Shown here piece after piece: positions 52,480 through 60,532 of a DNA stretch of 64,000 nt. The DNA is from G965227875 sp965227875. GTDB lineage: Bacteria > Pseudomonadota > Alphaproteobacteria > Rhizobiales > JAJFHC01. The notes beneath the pieces were generated by a model. The model was not told where the DNA came from. It saw nothing but the letters and a program-made list of their open reading frames with translations, and searched no databases. The position numbers and the translations under genes are program-made. The stretch is taken from contig OZ245783.1 in the NCBI GenBank assembly GCA_965227875.1, positions 2,790,001 to 2,854,000 of the forward strand. Reading direction: 5' to 3'. Numbering within the stretch: the first letter of the stretch is position 1; every line of letters begins with the position of its first letter.

Positions 52480-52510
52480 AGGCTTGTCGACGCTGGCGCC
52501 GGGGAACGGG

Positions 52511-53089
52511 TCAGCCTGCCGCGGGGCTTACGGCGGTCTCCGGGTCCCGGGGCGCGAGGGCGAGCTTCTTGTACATGAGTGTCGTGCCGTCAAGGCGGTC
52601 GCTGGCCGTGTCCCGGCAGAAGTCGGGAATGACACCCACGGTCTGGAACCCGAGCGTGCGGTAGAGCGGCTCGGCCGTGTCGCCGGTGCGGGTGTCGAGG
52701 GTCAGGAGGCTCCGGCGGCCCTCCACGGCACGGCGTTCCAGTTCGGCCATGAGCGCGCGGGCGATGCCCCGTCGGCGGGCGTCGGGGTGAACCAGGAGCT
52801 TGCACACGTCGGCCCTGTGGGCCTGGTTGGGCATCGCTGCCCATTGCAACTGGACGGTTCCGACGATCCCCTCCGGCCCGCGGGCGACCATCAGCACCAC
52901 ATCGCCGGCCACGACGGCGGGGCGGACTTGTCCCAGCCAGTAGGCCCGTGCGTCCTCGAGCGGGAACGGCAGGATGAACCCGACGCTCGCACCGTCATGC
53001 ACGCAGGCATGCAGGATGGACGCGAGCGCGTCGAGACAGGAATCGAAGGAGAACCGGTCGACCGATTCTATGGAAACGCGCATGCTCAT
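52511..53089 (-). CDS. GNAT-family N-acetyltransferase
   Basis: The 192-residue protein has the GNAT signature CKLLVHPDARRRGIARALM (R-R-x-G-I-A pyrophosphate loop near residue 108), preceded by GIVGTVQLQW and followed by LLTLDTRTGDTAEPLYRTLGF. It starts 6 bases after the XRE-cupin regulator stop, so it forms a two-gene operon with that regulator. The acceptor is probably a small amine or amino acid; such regulator pairs are often self-controlled and respond to the acetyltransferase's substrate. That link is inference. Confidence 0.93.
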   Translation of the reverse strand: MSMRVSIESVDRFSFDSCLDALASILHACVHDGASVGFILPFPLEDARAYWLGQVRPAVVAGDVVLMVARGPEGIVGTVQLQWAAMPNQAHRADVCKLLVHPDARRRGIARALMAELERRAVEGRRSLLTLDTRTGDTAEPLYRTLGFQTVGVIPDFCRDTASDRLDGTTLMYKKLALAPRDPETAVSPAAG

Positions 53090-53095
53090 GAGCCC

Positions 53096-53668
53096 TCACA
53101 GAACAACGAGAAAATAGGCCGCACCTTCCGCGGCCCCGGTGCGAAAGCGGCTGGTGCCGAACAGCCTGTAGCGCAGGCAGTCGCCGGGACCGAGCTCGTA
53201 GGACACATCGCCGAGACAGACCTCGAGCCTGCCTTCGGTCAGAACCAGGTGATGTTCGAGGCCTTCCCGCGGCGGAACGGGATAGGAAATATCGCTGCCT
53301 GCGGGCAGCCTGCATGAGAGCACCTCGCACCCGAGACTGTCCGCCGGCGGAGACACGTTCCGGCGTTCGAAACCGGTTTCTGTGTCGGTCCATACGGTCT
53401 GTTCGTCGCGACGGACCAGGGGCGTGTGTTCGGCCTCGATTGCCGCCATGAGCCGCGACATGGTCGTGCCGTAGGCCGCACAGATCCTCCCCAGCACACT
53501 CGCGGTCGGGCTGACCTCCCCGTTTTCCAGCCGCGACAGGGTGGCCCGGCTGACGCCGCTGCGGGTGGCGAGGACATCGAGCGACCAGGCTTTTTCAATC
53601 CTGAGCGCCTTCAGCCGGTCGGCCAGTTTCCGGTCCGCATGGGACGTATCGATATCCGGTTCGATCAT
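53096..53668 (-). CDS. XRE-family regulator with cupin domain
   Basis: The 190-residue protein has an N-terminal helix-turn-helix (LDVLATRSGVSRATLSRLEN, residues about 30-49) and a C-terminal cupin beta-barrel (EGLEHHLVLTEGRLEVCLGD; LGPGDCLRYRLFG), in which the His-His pair may bind metal or a ligand. This is the layout of PuuR/SutR-like regulators. It is the first gene of a pair with a GNAT acetyltransferase. A short inverted repeat TCCC-gaatat-GGGA (53682-53695) lies 14 bases upstream of the start and may be its own operator. Confidence 0.93.
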   Translation of the reverse strand: MIEPDIDTSHADRKLADRLKALRIEKAWSLDVLATRSGVSRATLSRLENGEVSPTASVLGRICAAYGTTMSRLMAAIEAEHTPLVRRDEQTVWTDTETGFERRNVSPPADSLGCEVLSCRLPAGSDISYPVPPREGLEHHLVLTEGRLEVCLGDVSYELGPGDCLRYRLFGTSRFRTGAAEGAAYFLVVL

Positions 53669-53770
53669 AAACGAGAAAATATCCCGAATATGGGAAATCT
53701 TACAAGAACGTTCTTCCCTGGCTCATCAGGCGGCGCGTGCCGGAAGACAGGTCCGGGACGTTCTCGGACG

Positions 53771-54904
53771 TCAGGTCGGCCACTTCCTTCCGCCGATCAC
53801 CGTGCCTTCCGAGAGGATACGGTGTTTGCCGGTCATGATCTCGCCCACCGCGTCGACATAGTCGAAGGACCCTTCGGCGACCCGGAGCAGGGTCGCGTCA
53901 CCGGCCGAACCCGGCCGCAGGCTGCCCAGCTCGGGACGCTTGAGCGCCATGGCCGGGCGCACCGTCGAGGCCGCCACGACGGAATTCAGGTCCATCCCCA
54001 TGCACAGGAACTTCGACATCGTGGTCGTCTGGTCGAATGCCGGCCCGTCGATGCACAGGGCGTGGACGTCCGACGAGATCGTGTCGGGCGCGAAACCGTT
54101 GGCGAGCATGGCGCGGGCCGTCCTGAAGGCGAAGGACCCCATGCCGTGGCCGATGTCGAAGATCACCCCGCGCTCGCGTGCCTCCCGGACGCCCGGCCTG
54201 ATCGTGCCCTGCGCGGTCGCCGGGCTGTTGGGAAAGGGACGGAAGGCGTGCGTGAGCACATCGCCCGGACGCAGTTTTTCCAGCACCCCGGCATAGGTCG
54301 GCGGCGGTTCGTCGATATGCGCCATGACATGGAGACCGGTCTCTTCTGCGACCTGAAGGGCGATGTCGAGAGGCGCCGTGCCGTGAAACCCTGAGGCGTG
54401 TCGCCCCACCCGCACCTTGATGCCGACGATGACGTCGCGGTTCGCGTCCGCGACCCGGGCCGCTTCGCGTGGCGCAATGAGACGCATGTCCTCGCTCTCG
54501 CCCACGTGAATAGACCGGTCGAACCCGTAGATGCCGGCGAAGGAGACGTGCAGGTAGGCAAGGATGCGCACGGCGCTCGGTTCGATGACATGTCTGCGGA
54601 ATCCCGCGAAATTGCCGGGGCCCGCCGACCCGGTGTCGATGGCCGTCGTGACGCCGCACCGGCGGCAGTAGTCCTCGGCGTCGATGCCGAGCGAAGTGCC
54701 GCCCCAGTAGACATGGGTATGCAGGTCGATCAGGCCGGGCGTGACGATCAGCCCGGATGCATCGAGAATTTCGGCGCCGTCCGCGGCGAGGTCCGGCCCG
54801 ACGGCCGCCACGCGCCCGTCCGCGAAGGCGACGTCCGTCACCTGGTCGAGGTCCCGGGACGGGTCGATCACCCGCCCGCCGCGAATGACGAGGTCGTAGG
54901 CCAT
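53771..54904 (-). CDS. Amidohydrolase/deacetylase-family metallohydrolase
   Basis: The 377-residue enzyme shows the amidohydrolase layout: small beta-sandwich ends (YDLVIRGGRVIDPSRDL; GDATLLRVAEG), the HxH metal motif IDLHTHVYWG near residue 61, a lysine that is usually carboxylated in VIVGIKVRVG, His contexts VMAHIDEPPP and VLTHAFRPF, and the catalytic Asp in TISSDVHAL. It belongs to the amidohydrolase/deacetylase (EF_0837-like) branch, which includes N-acetyl or acetyl-ester hydrolases such as acetyl-(R)-mandelate-type enzymes. It follows the XylX-like gene by 27 bases. Its substrate is unknown; the partner enzyme suggests a sugar acid derivative. Confidence 0.9.
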   Translation of the reverse strand: MAYDLVIRGGRVIDPSRDLDQVTDVAFADGRVAAVGPDLAADGAEILDASGLIVTPGLIDLHTHVYWGGTSLGIDAEDYCRRCGVTTAIDTGSAGPGNFAGFRRHVIEPSAVRILAYLHVSFAGIYGFDRSIHVGESEDMRLIAPREAARVADANRDVIVGIKVRVGRHASGFHGTAPLDIALQVAEETGLHVMAHIDEPPPTYAGVLEKLRPGDVLTHAFRPFPNSPATAQGTIRPGVREARERGVIFDIGHGMGSFAFRTARAMLANGFAPDTISSDVHALCIDGPAFDQTTTMSKFLCMGMDLNSVVAASTVRPAMALKRPELGSLRPGSAGDATLLRVAEGSFDYVDAVGEIMTGKHRILSEGTVIGGRKWPT

Positions 54905-54931
54905 GCTTTCCGGTCCGGTTCCCGCCGTGCT

Positions 54932-56116
54932 CTAGGACGTGCCGCCCAGAAGCCCCCTGCGGGCGAGGTTGGTCATCAATGCAGACACCCCGAACGTCCA
55001 TGGCGGGCAGTCATGGCTATGGCGTACCTCGTTCACCAGCGCACCGAGTTCATCGCAGGAGATCCGCACGACATCACCCACGTCGTGGGTAAAACCCTTG
55101 CCGGGCTCGTTGCGGTCTTCCGTCGGCGCGAAGAGCGTTCCGAGATAAAGCGCGAACCCGTCGGGATACTGATGGTGCTCGTTGATGGTCTGGCGCACGA
55201 GGTCCTCGGGAGAACGGGATATCTCCGACATGAGGGAGCGGCCCTCGAGCACGAACTCGTCCTCTCCGGTCACCTTCAGGTCGAGCTTGATCGACTCGAT
55301 GTCCGCCACCGTGAAACCGTCGTCGAGCACCCGGATGAACGGTCCGACCGAAGCCGACGCGTTGTTGTCCTTGGCCTTGCTCAGCAGCAGCGCGGACCGG
55401 CCCTCCACGTCGCGCAGGTTGACGTCGTTGCCGAGGGTCGCGCCCGCGATCCGGCCGGCGCTGTTGACGATCAGCACCACTTCCGGCTCCGGGTTGTTCC
55501 AGTCCGACATCCTGTGGATGCCGATATCGGCGCCTGTTCCGACGGATGACATGACCGGGGCCTTGGTGAACACCTCCGCGTCCGGGCCGATGCCCACCTC
55601 GAGATACTGCGACCAGTAGCCCATCTCGATCAGCAGCGCCTTGACCTCCGCGGCTTCCGGCGAGCCTGCACGCACACCGGCGAGATTGCCCCCGATGACC
55701 TCCTCGATCTGCTCGCGGATGGCGTGCGCGCGCGTGTAGTCGCCGTCCGCGCGTTCCTCGATGACACGCTCCAGCATGGAATTGGCGAAGGTGACGCCGG
55801 CGGCCTTGAGCACCTGCAGGTCGCAGGGAGAAAGCAGCCGGTCGCCGTCGGGCTCGTCCGATGCGACGCCGTCCAGAAACCGCTGGAGCGGACCGAGTTC
55901 CGGGAAGGACTCGCCATCGCGCAGCCGGTTCGCGAGATCGGGCAGGTCCATCAGCATGGACGTGGTCGGTGCGAGGGCGCTGATGTCGCGAACGGTTTCG
56001 CCGGTCACGAGGACGACGCAGGGACCGCCGTTTGCGTGTGACCAGACGCGGCCCACGAGAAGGGCATTGCCGGAATCCGCGGGCAGGACATCCTTTGCGA
56101 GCAGTGAAAGTGCCAT
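54932..56116 (-). CDS. FAH-superfamily dehydratase, XylX-like (2-keto-3-deoxy-pentonate dehydratase)
   Basis: The 394-residue protein has a two-part layout like Caulobacter XylX: an N-terminal domain (LLVGRVWSHANGGPCVVLVTG), the shared segment LQVLKAAGVTFANSMLERVI, then the fumarylacetoacetate-hydrolase fold with metal-binding NPEPEVVLIV, GNDVNLRDVEGRSALLLSKA and TLFAPTEDRNEPGKGFTH. XylX dehydrates 2-keto-3-deoxy-xylonate or -arabinonate to 2-ketoglutarate semialdehyde in the Weimberg-type pathway. No other pathway gene (xylonate dehydratase, KGSA dehydrogenase) is adjacent, so the substrate is inferred from remembered family similarity. It shares a transcript with the amidohydrolase gene downstream. 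Confidence 0.88.
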   Translation of the reverse strand: MALSLLAKDVLPADSGNALLVGRVWSHANGGPCVVLVTGETVRDISALAPTTSMLMDLPDLANRLRDGESFPELGPLQRFLDGVASDEPDGDRLLSPCDLQVLKAAGVTFANSMLERVIEERADGDYTRAHAIREQIEEVIGGNLAGVRAGSPEAAEVKALLIEMGYWSQYLEVGIGPDAEVFTKAPVMSSVGTGADIGIHRMSDWNNPEPEVVLIVNSAGRIAGATLGNDVNLRDVEGRSALLLSKAKDNNASASVGPFIRVLDDGFTVADIESIKLDLKVTGEDEFVLEGRSLMSEISRSPEDLVRQTINEHHQYPDGFALYLGTLFAPTEDRNEPGKGFTHDVGDVVRISCDELGALVNEVRHSHDCPPWTFGVSALMTNLARRGLLGGTS

Positions 56117-56241
56117 GGGTATGGGGTCTCCCGGTCTGTGGTTGTTTTGTGACTTCTATACCAACAGCGGTTTCGTGCGTCCCTAACAATCTAGTACCGC
56201 CCCAGGAACCGGAGCGGTAAGGAAGCGTAAATACAGGAATG

Positions 56242-56256
56242 ATAAACAGGGTTTAT
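56242..56256. promoter_or_regulatory. Small palindrome upstream of the GGDEF-EAL gene
   Basis: ATAAAC-agg-GTTTAT is a 15-base perfect inverted repeat ending 24 bases before the start codon at 56280, in an AT-rich patch. An operator is possible. Confidence 0.35.
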
Positions 56257-56279
56257 AGAAAAACGGGGCCGGGAAAACT

Positions 56280-58256
56280 ATGCCACAATCGATGCGGTGG
56301 CTCCTGTCGGGACTCGACGACAGGGATGATCGAACTTCGCGTCTGTTCCGCAGGGCGCAATATGATGCTCTGGCCGGCCAGATCAGGCTCCTCTACCTCG
56401 TGATCGCGATCGCGGCGAGCATTGCCGCCGTGACCCACTACGGGGAGGCGCCGGCGGTGCTGACGGTCGTGATCCCGACCATACTGGTCTCGCTGGTGCT
56501 CGGACGCCTCATTTACTGGATGAAGGTCGGCGAGCATGTGGCCGATGACGACCGCATCCGCAAGAACCTTCGCCTTGCGGTTTTCCTCGCGGTCGGCATT
56601 TCAGGCACGTTCACCGCCTGGGCGATCATGCTGTTCAGTTATGGCAGCCTGATGCACCAGGCCATTCTCTCGGTATTCATCCTGATCTCGGCGTTCGGAT
56701 GTGCGTTCGCACTCGCCATGCTGCCCATGGCCGCGGTCGCCGCCATGATGTCCTCCGGTATTCCCTTCGCGATCACGCTGATTTCGCTCGGACAGTTTCA
56801 CCAGGGGGTGATCGCCGCCATCTTTCTGCTGGTCAGCGCGCTTGCCATCCAGATGGTGAAGCGCTTCCATGACGGTCTCTACCGGACCGTCGCCCAGCAC
56901 GTGCAGCTCATGGACAAGCACGACGAGGTGCGCGAGGCCCACAGTGTCGCCCATGGATTCGCCTATTCCGACAGCCTGACCGGTTTGCCGAACCGGCGGT
57001 GTTTCGAGAAGGCGCTGACCGAACGCCTGGCGCGCCAAACGGACGCCGGACACATGCCGTTCGCCGTCGCCATGGTCGACCTCGACGGATTCAAGCCGAT
57101 CAACGACATGTATGGCCACGTTGGAGGTGACGCCGTGTTGCGCGACATCGGCCGGCGGCTCGACGGGATCGTCGGAACCCGCGGCATGGTTGCGCGTTTC
57201 GGAGGCGACGAATTCGGCCTCCTGGTCGACGGTCTCGACGAGCCCGACGATATCCTGGCCTATGGCAAGCGCCTGACCCGCTCCATCGAAAAACCGGTCG
57301 AGGTGGGCGGTGCGTCCGGATTCGTGTCCGGGTCCATCGGATTTGCGCTGCCGTGCGGGGAAGGCGATACCGTCCAGTCACTGATCAGCCAGGCCGACAG
57401 CGCACTTTACGAGGCGAAGGCGAGAGCCAGGGGATGTTCGGTGATCTTCCACGCCTCCTACGAGGAATCGGCCAAGGAGCGCGCGCATTTCGAGCAGGAA
57501 CTCCGCAAGGCCGTGCGGGACGATAAACTGGAAAACGTGTTCCAGCCCATCATGTCGATCGGGACGGGCCGGATCCTGGGGTTTGAATCTCTGGCGCGCT
57601 GGCACCATCCCGAACTGGGGCAGGTCTCGCCCGGTGATTTCGTGCCGACCGCCGAGCGCATCGGTCTGGTCGGCGAGATGACGGCCAACCTGTTCCGCAA
57701 GGCCCTGCGATCTGCCCGCGACTGGCCGGGCGATACCTATCTCTCGTTCAATCTATCAGCGGTCGACCTCGTCCGCTCGGGGACGCCTCTGGCTCTGATG
57801 GCGATCATGGCGGAGGAGAAGTACCCGCCGTCCCGCCTCGTGATCGAGGTGACGGAAACCGCCTTCGTGGACGAATTCGCAGCGGCCAGGGAAACCCTCG
57901 CCAGCCTGCGCGATGTCGGCGTCCGCGTGGCGCTCGATGATTTCGGCACCTGTCATTCGAACTTCAGCTATCTCCAGAACATCGAATTCGACCTGGTGAA
58001 GATCGACAAGTCCTTCATCGACCAGGTCTGCGACAACGCCAAGACCCGTGCCATTGTGAAGGCCATGCGCGACATGTGCCAGACGCTCGATGCGGTGGCC
58101 GTCGCCGAAGGGATCGAGACGCGCCGTCAACTGGATGTGGTTCGCGAACTGGGCTGCGAGGCGGGTCAGGGCTACCTGTTCGACCGTCCCATGAGCGCCG
58201 AGAAGGCGCGGGTCAAGGTGCTGGAACCGGAACCCGCCAAACTGGCCACGGTCTGA
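56280..58256 (+). CDS. Membrane GGDEF-EAL cyclic-di-GMP enzyme
   Basis: The 658-residue protein has about five N-terminal helices (residues 35-195), a GGDEF domain (VARFGGDEFGLLVDG, near residue 305) and an EAL domain (from about 405). The GGDEF motif is intact, but no RxxD inhibitory site is visible just upstream (GTRGMVAR). In the EAL part the key residues are kept: Glu of ESLARW, Asn of SFNLSA, Glu of VIEVTETAF, the Asp pair of LDDFGT, Lys of VKIDKSF, Glu of AEGIET and the Gln of GQGYLF. The DFGTG loop reads DFGTC. Both synthesis and degradation of c-di-GMP are plausible, with phosphodiesterase activity well supported. It is monocistronic. Confidence 0.95.
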   Translation: MPQSMRWLLSGLDDRDDRTSRLFRRAQYDALAGQIRLLYLVIAIAASIAAVTHYGEAPAVLTVVIPTILVSLVLGRLIYWMKVGEHVADDDRIRKNLRLAVFLAVGISGTFTAWAIMLFSYGSLMHQAILSVFILISAFGCAFALAMLPMAAVAAMMSSGIPFAITLISLGQFHQGVIAAIFLLVSALAIQMVKRFHDGLYRTVAQHVQLMDKHDEVREAHSVAHGFAYSDSLTGLPNRRCFEKALTERLARQTDAGHMPFAVAMVDLDGFKPINDMYGHVGGDAVLRDIGRRLDGIVGTRGMVARFGGDEFGLLVDGLDEPDDILAYGKRLTRSIEKPVEVGGASGFVSGSIGFALPCGEGDTVQSLISQADSALYEAKARARGCSVIFHASYEESAKERAHFEQELRKAVRDDKLENVFQPIMSIGTGRILGFESLARWHHPELGQVSPGDFVPTAERIGLVGEMTANLFRKALRSARDWPGDTYLSFNLSAVDLVRSGTPLALMAIMAEEKYPPSRLVIEVTETAFVDEFAAARETLASLRDVGVRVALDDFGTCHSNFSYLQNIEFDLVKIDKSFIDQVCDNAKTRAIVKAMRDMCQTLDAVAVAEGIETRRQLDVVRELGCEAGQGYLFDRPMSAEKARVKVLEPEPAKLATV

Positions 58257-58268
58257 CGCGCCATCCGG

Positions 58269-59498
58269 TCAGGGCTGCTCGTTCGTATGGCGCCGCAGCT
58301 CGGCCCTCGCGACCTGGCGCCGATGGACCGCATCGGGCCCGTCCGCAAGCCGCAGCGTGCGCACATGTGCATACATGCGCGACAGCGGCACGTCCTGGCT
58401 GACGCCCATGGCACCGTGCATCTGCATGGCCTCGTCGATGACCCTCAGTGCCACCTGCGGTGCGACCACCTTGATCTGGGATATCCACGGCGCGGCTTCC
58501 TTCGGGCTCGCGCTGTCCATCATCCAGGCCGCCTTGAGGCACAGCAGCCGCGCCATCTCGATATCCATGCGGCTGGTGGCGATGATGTCGTGATTGGCCC
58601 CGAGTGCGGACAGGGGCTTGCCGAAGGCGACGCGCGACACCGAACGCCGGCACATCAGGTCCAGCGCGCGTTCCGCCTGGCCGATCGCCCGCATGCAGTG
58701 GTGGATGCGGCCCGGCCCGAGCCGGCCCTGCGCGATCTCGAAGCCGCGGCCTTCGCCGACTATGATGTTCTCCGCCGGCACGCGCACGTCGGTGAAGCGT
58801 ATGTGCATGTGGCCGTGCGGGGCATCGTCGTTTCCGAAGACCTCCATGGCGCGTAGCACCTCGATGCCGGGCGAATCCGAGGGCACGAAGAACTGGCTGT
58901 GCTGCTGATGGCGCGGCGCCTCCGGGTCGGTGAGGCACATGACGATATAGACCGCGCAACGCGGATCGCCGGCGCCCGATGCCCACCATTTCTCGCCGTT
59001 GAGCACATATGACTCGCCGTCGCGAACCGCCTCGAGCGCGATGTTGGTGGCATCCGACGAGGCCACGTCGGGTTCGGTCATGAGATAGGCGGATCGGGTC
59101 TTGCCATCCAGCAGGTCTTCGAGCCAGCGCGCTTTCTGGGCTTCGGTGCCGAAGCGCTCCAGCACCTCCATGTTGCCGGTATCGGGCGCGGAGCAGTTGA
59201 AGACTTCCGCCGCGAGCGAAGACCATCCCATTTCCTCGGCCAGGTAGGCGTACTCGACCGTCGTCAGCCCGTAGCCGCGGTCCGAGGCGGTGAGCCAGAA
59301 ATTCCACAGGCCCTTTTCGCGGGCCCTGGTCTTGAGCCCCTCGAGGATCTCGGTCTGCCGCCGCGTCGGCTCGAACCGGTTCCCGCCGCGGCCGATCTCC
59401 GCCTCGTACTCGCCCTCCATCGGCATGATCTCGTCGCGGACCATGGCGCGCACCTGGTCGATCAGCGGCCTGACCTTGTCCGTTATTCCCAGATCCAT
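58269..59498 (-). CDS. Acyl-CoA dehydrogenase family protein (ACAD10/11-like)
   Basis: The 409-residue flavoprotein begins MDLGITDKVRPLIDQVRAMV; the ATG at 59496-59498 follows the upstream gene by 16 bases. It has the FAD/substrate strand segment AYLMTEPDVASSDATNI and YVLNGEKWWASGAGDP, and the C-terminal helical domain (QMHGAMGVSQDVPLSRMYAH), ending with the ADGPDAVHRRQVARAEL tail typical of the ACAD10/11 branch. It converges on the GGDEF-EAL gene. These enzymes act on 4-hydroxy or branched-chain acyl-CoAs. It pairs with a 3-hydroxyisobutyrate-dehydrogenase-type gene, hinting at branched or hydroxy acid breakdown. Confidence 0.95.
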   Translation of the reverse strand: MDLGITDKVRPLIDQVRAMVRDEIMPMEGEYEAEIGRGGNRFEPTRRQTEILEGLKTRAREKGLWNFWLTASDRGYGLTTVEYAYLAEEMGWSSLAAEVFNCSAPDTGNMEVLERFGTEAQKARWLEDLLDGKTRSAYLMTEPDVASSDATNIALEAVRDGESYVLNGEKWWASGAGDPRCAVYIVMCLTDPEAPRHQQHSQFFVPSDSPGIEVLRAMEVFGNDDAPHGHMHIRFTDVRVPAENIIVGEGRGFEIAQGRLGPGRIHHCMRAIGQAERALDLMCRRSVSRVAFGKPLSALGANHDIIATSRMDIEMARLLCLKAAWMMDSASPKEAAPWISQIKVVAPQVALRVIDEAMQMHGAMGVSQDVPLSRMYAHVRTLRLADGPDAVHRRQVARAELRRHTNEQP

Positions 59499-59514
59499 GT
59501 CGCTGTTCTCTCGC

Positions 59515-60429
59515 TCAGTCCTCGCCGGGCAGCGTGAGCCCGGCATTGCGGGCATAGACCTTGGCCACGGCGGAATCGTCCTCGCGGCCGTGGCCCATGC
59601 CGTGGGCGGCGACGAACTGCTGCAGCGCCGTCGCGGAAAGCGGCGCGGAGAAGCCCGAGGCCCGGGCCACGTCGAGCACGATGCCGAGATCCTTGACGAA
59701 GATGTCCACCGCCGAATGGGGCGTGTAGTCGCCCTGCACGATATGCGGCACCCGGTTCTCGAACATCCAGCTCGTGCCCGCGCATTCCGAGATCACGGAC
59801 AGGGTCTTCGACGGCTCGATCCCCTGGGACAGGCCGAAGGTCACGGCTTCGGCCGCCGCCGCGATGTGGACGCCGGCGAGCAGCTGGTTGACCACCTTCA
59901 TGGCGGACCCCGCACCCGCCTCGGGGCCGAGGCGGAAGACTTTCGCGGCCATGGCGTCGAGGGCGGGCTCGGCCTGGTCGAACGCCTGCGGCGAACCCGA
60001 ACCCATGATGGTCAGTTCGCCGGTCGCGGCCTTTGCGGCGCCGCCGGAGATCGGGGTGTCGAGATAGAGCACGTCGCGTTCCGCGAGCCGCTGCGCGGCG
60101 GTCCTCGCGAACTCCGGCGAGACGGTCGCGCAGGACATGAAGACCGTGCCGGGCCTCATCGCCTCCGCCACGCCGTCTTCGCCGAACAGGATCTCCTCGG
60201 TCTGCGCGGCATTGACCACGACACACACGACGATGTCGGCAGTGCCCACGGCGTCGGTGCGCGACCCGTCCGCGCCGCCTTCCTCGCGGAAACGCGACTC
60301 GCGCTCTTCGGAGATGTCGAAGCCCCATGTCTTCAGCCCGGCGCGAAGCAGGCTCGAGGCCATCCCGTAGCCCATGGAGCCCAGCCCGAACAGGGCGATG
60401 GCGGGTTTGTTCGTAGTGCTCGCGGTCAC
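59515..60429 (-). CDS. 3-hydroxyisobutyrate dehydrogenase-family NAD(P) oxidoreductase (LtnD-like)
   Basis: The 304-residue protein is a beta-hydroxyacid dehydrogenase. It has the Rossmann start ALFGLGSMGYGMASSLL, the substrate-binding DTPISGGAAKAATGEL, and the catalytic lysine in GAGSAMKVVNQLL. A GTG start at 60427-60429 is chosen because AGGGAGGA lies just upstream; longer frames have no such signal. Detail such as RAGLKTWGFDI resembles L-threonate dehydrogenase LtnD, but the other LtnD partners (OtnI, OtnC) are absent. It is upstream of the acyl-CoA dehydrogenase gene in the same transcript. The precise hydroxy acid is uncertain. Confidence 0.92.
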   Translation of the reverse strand: MTASTTNKPAIALFGLGSMGYGMASSLLRAGLKTWGFDISEERESRFREEGGADGSRTDAVGTADIVVCVVVNAAQTEEILFGEDGVAEAMRPGTVFMSCATVSPEFARTAAQRLAERDVLYLDTPISGGAAKAATGELTIMGSGSPQAFDQAEPALDAMAAKVFRLGPEAGAGSAMKVVNQLLAGVHIAAAAEAVTFGLSQGIEPSKTLSVISECAGTSWMFENRVPHIVQGDYTPHSAVDIFVKDLGIVLDVARASGFSAPLSATALQQFVAAHGMGHGREDDSAVAKVYARNAGLTLPGED

Positions 60430-60532
60430 GCGCGGTCCTCCCTTGATTGGCTGGCATGAGCATATGGCATCCGCGGCCCTCGCGCGCCCACCGAAGTGAC
60501 GCACACGAGCCGGCTCGCCACACGTGCCGTTG

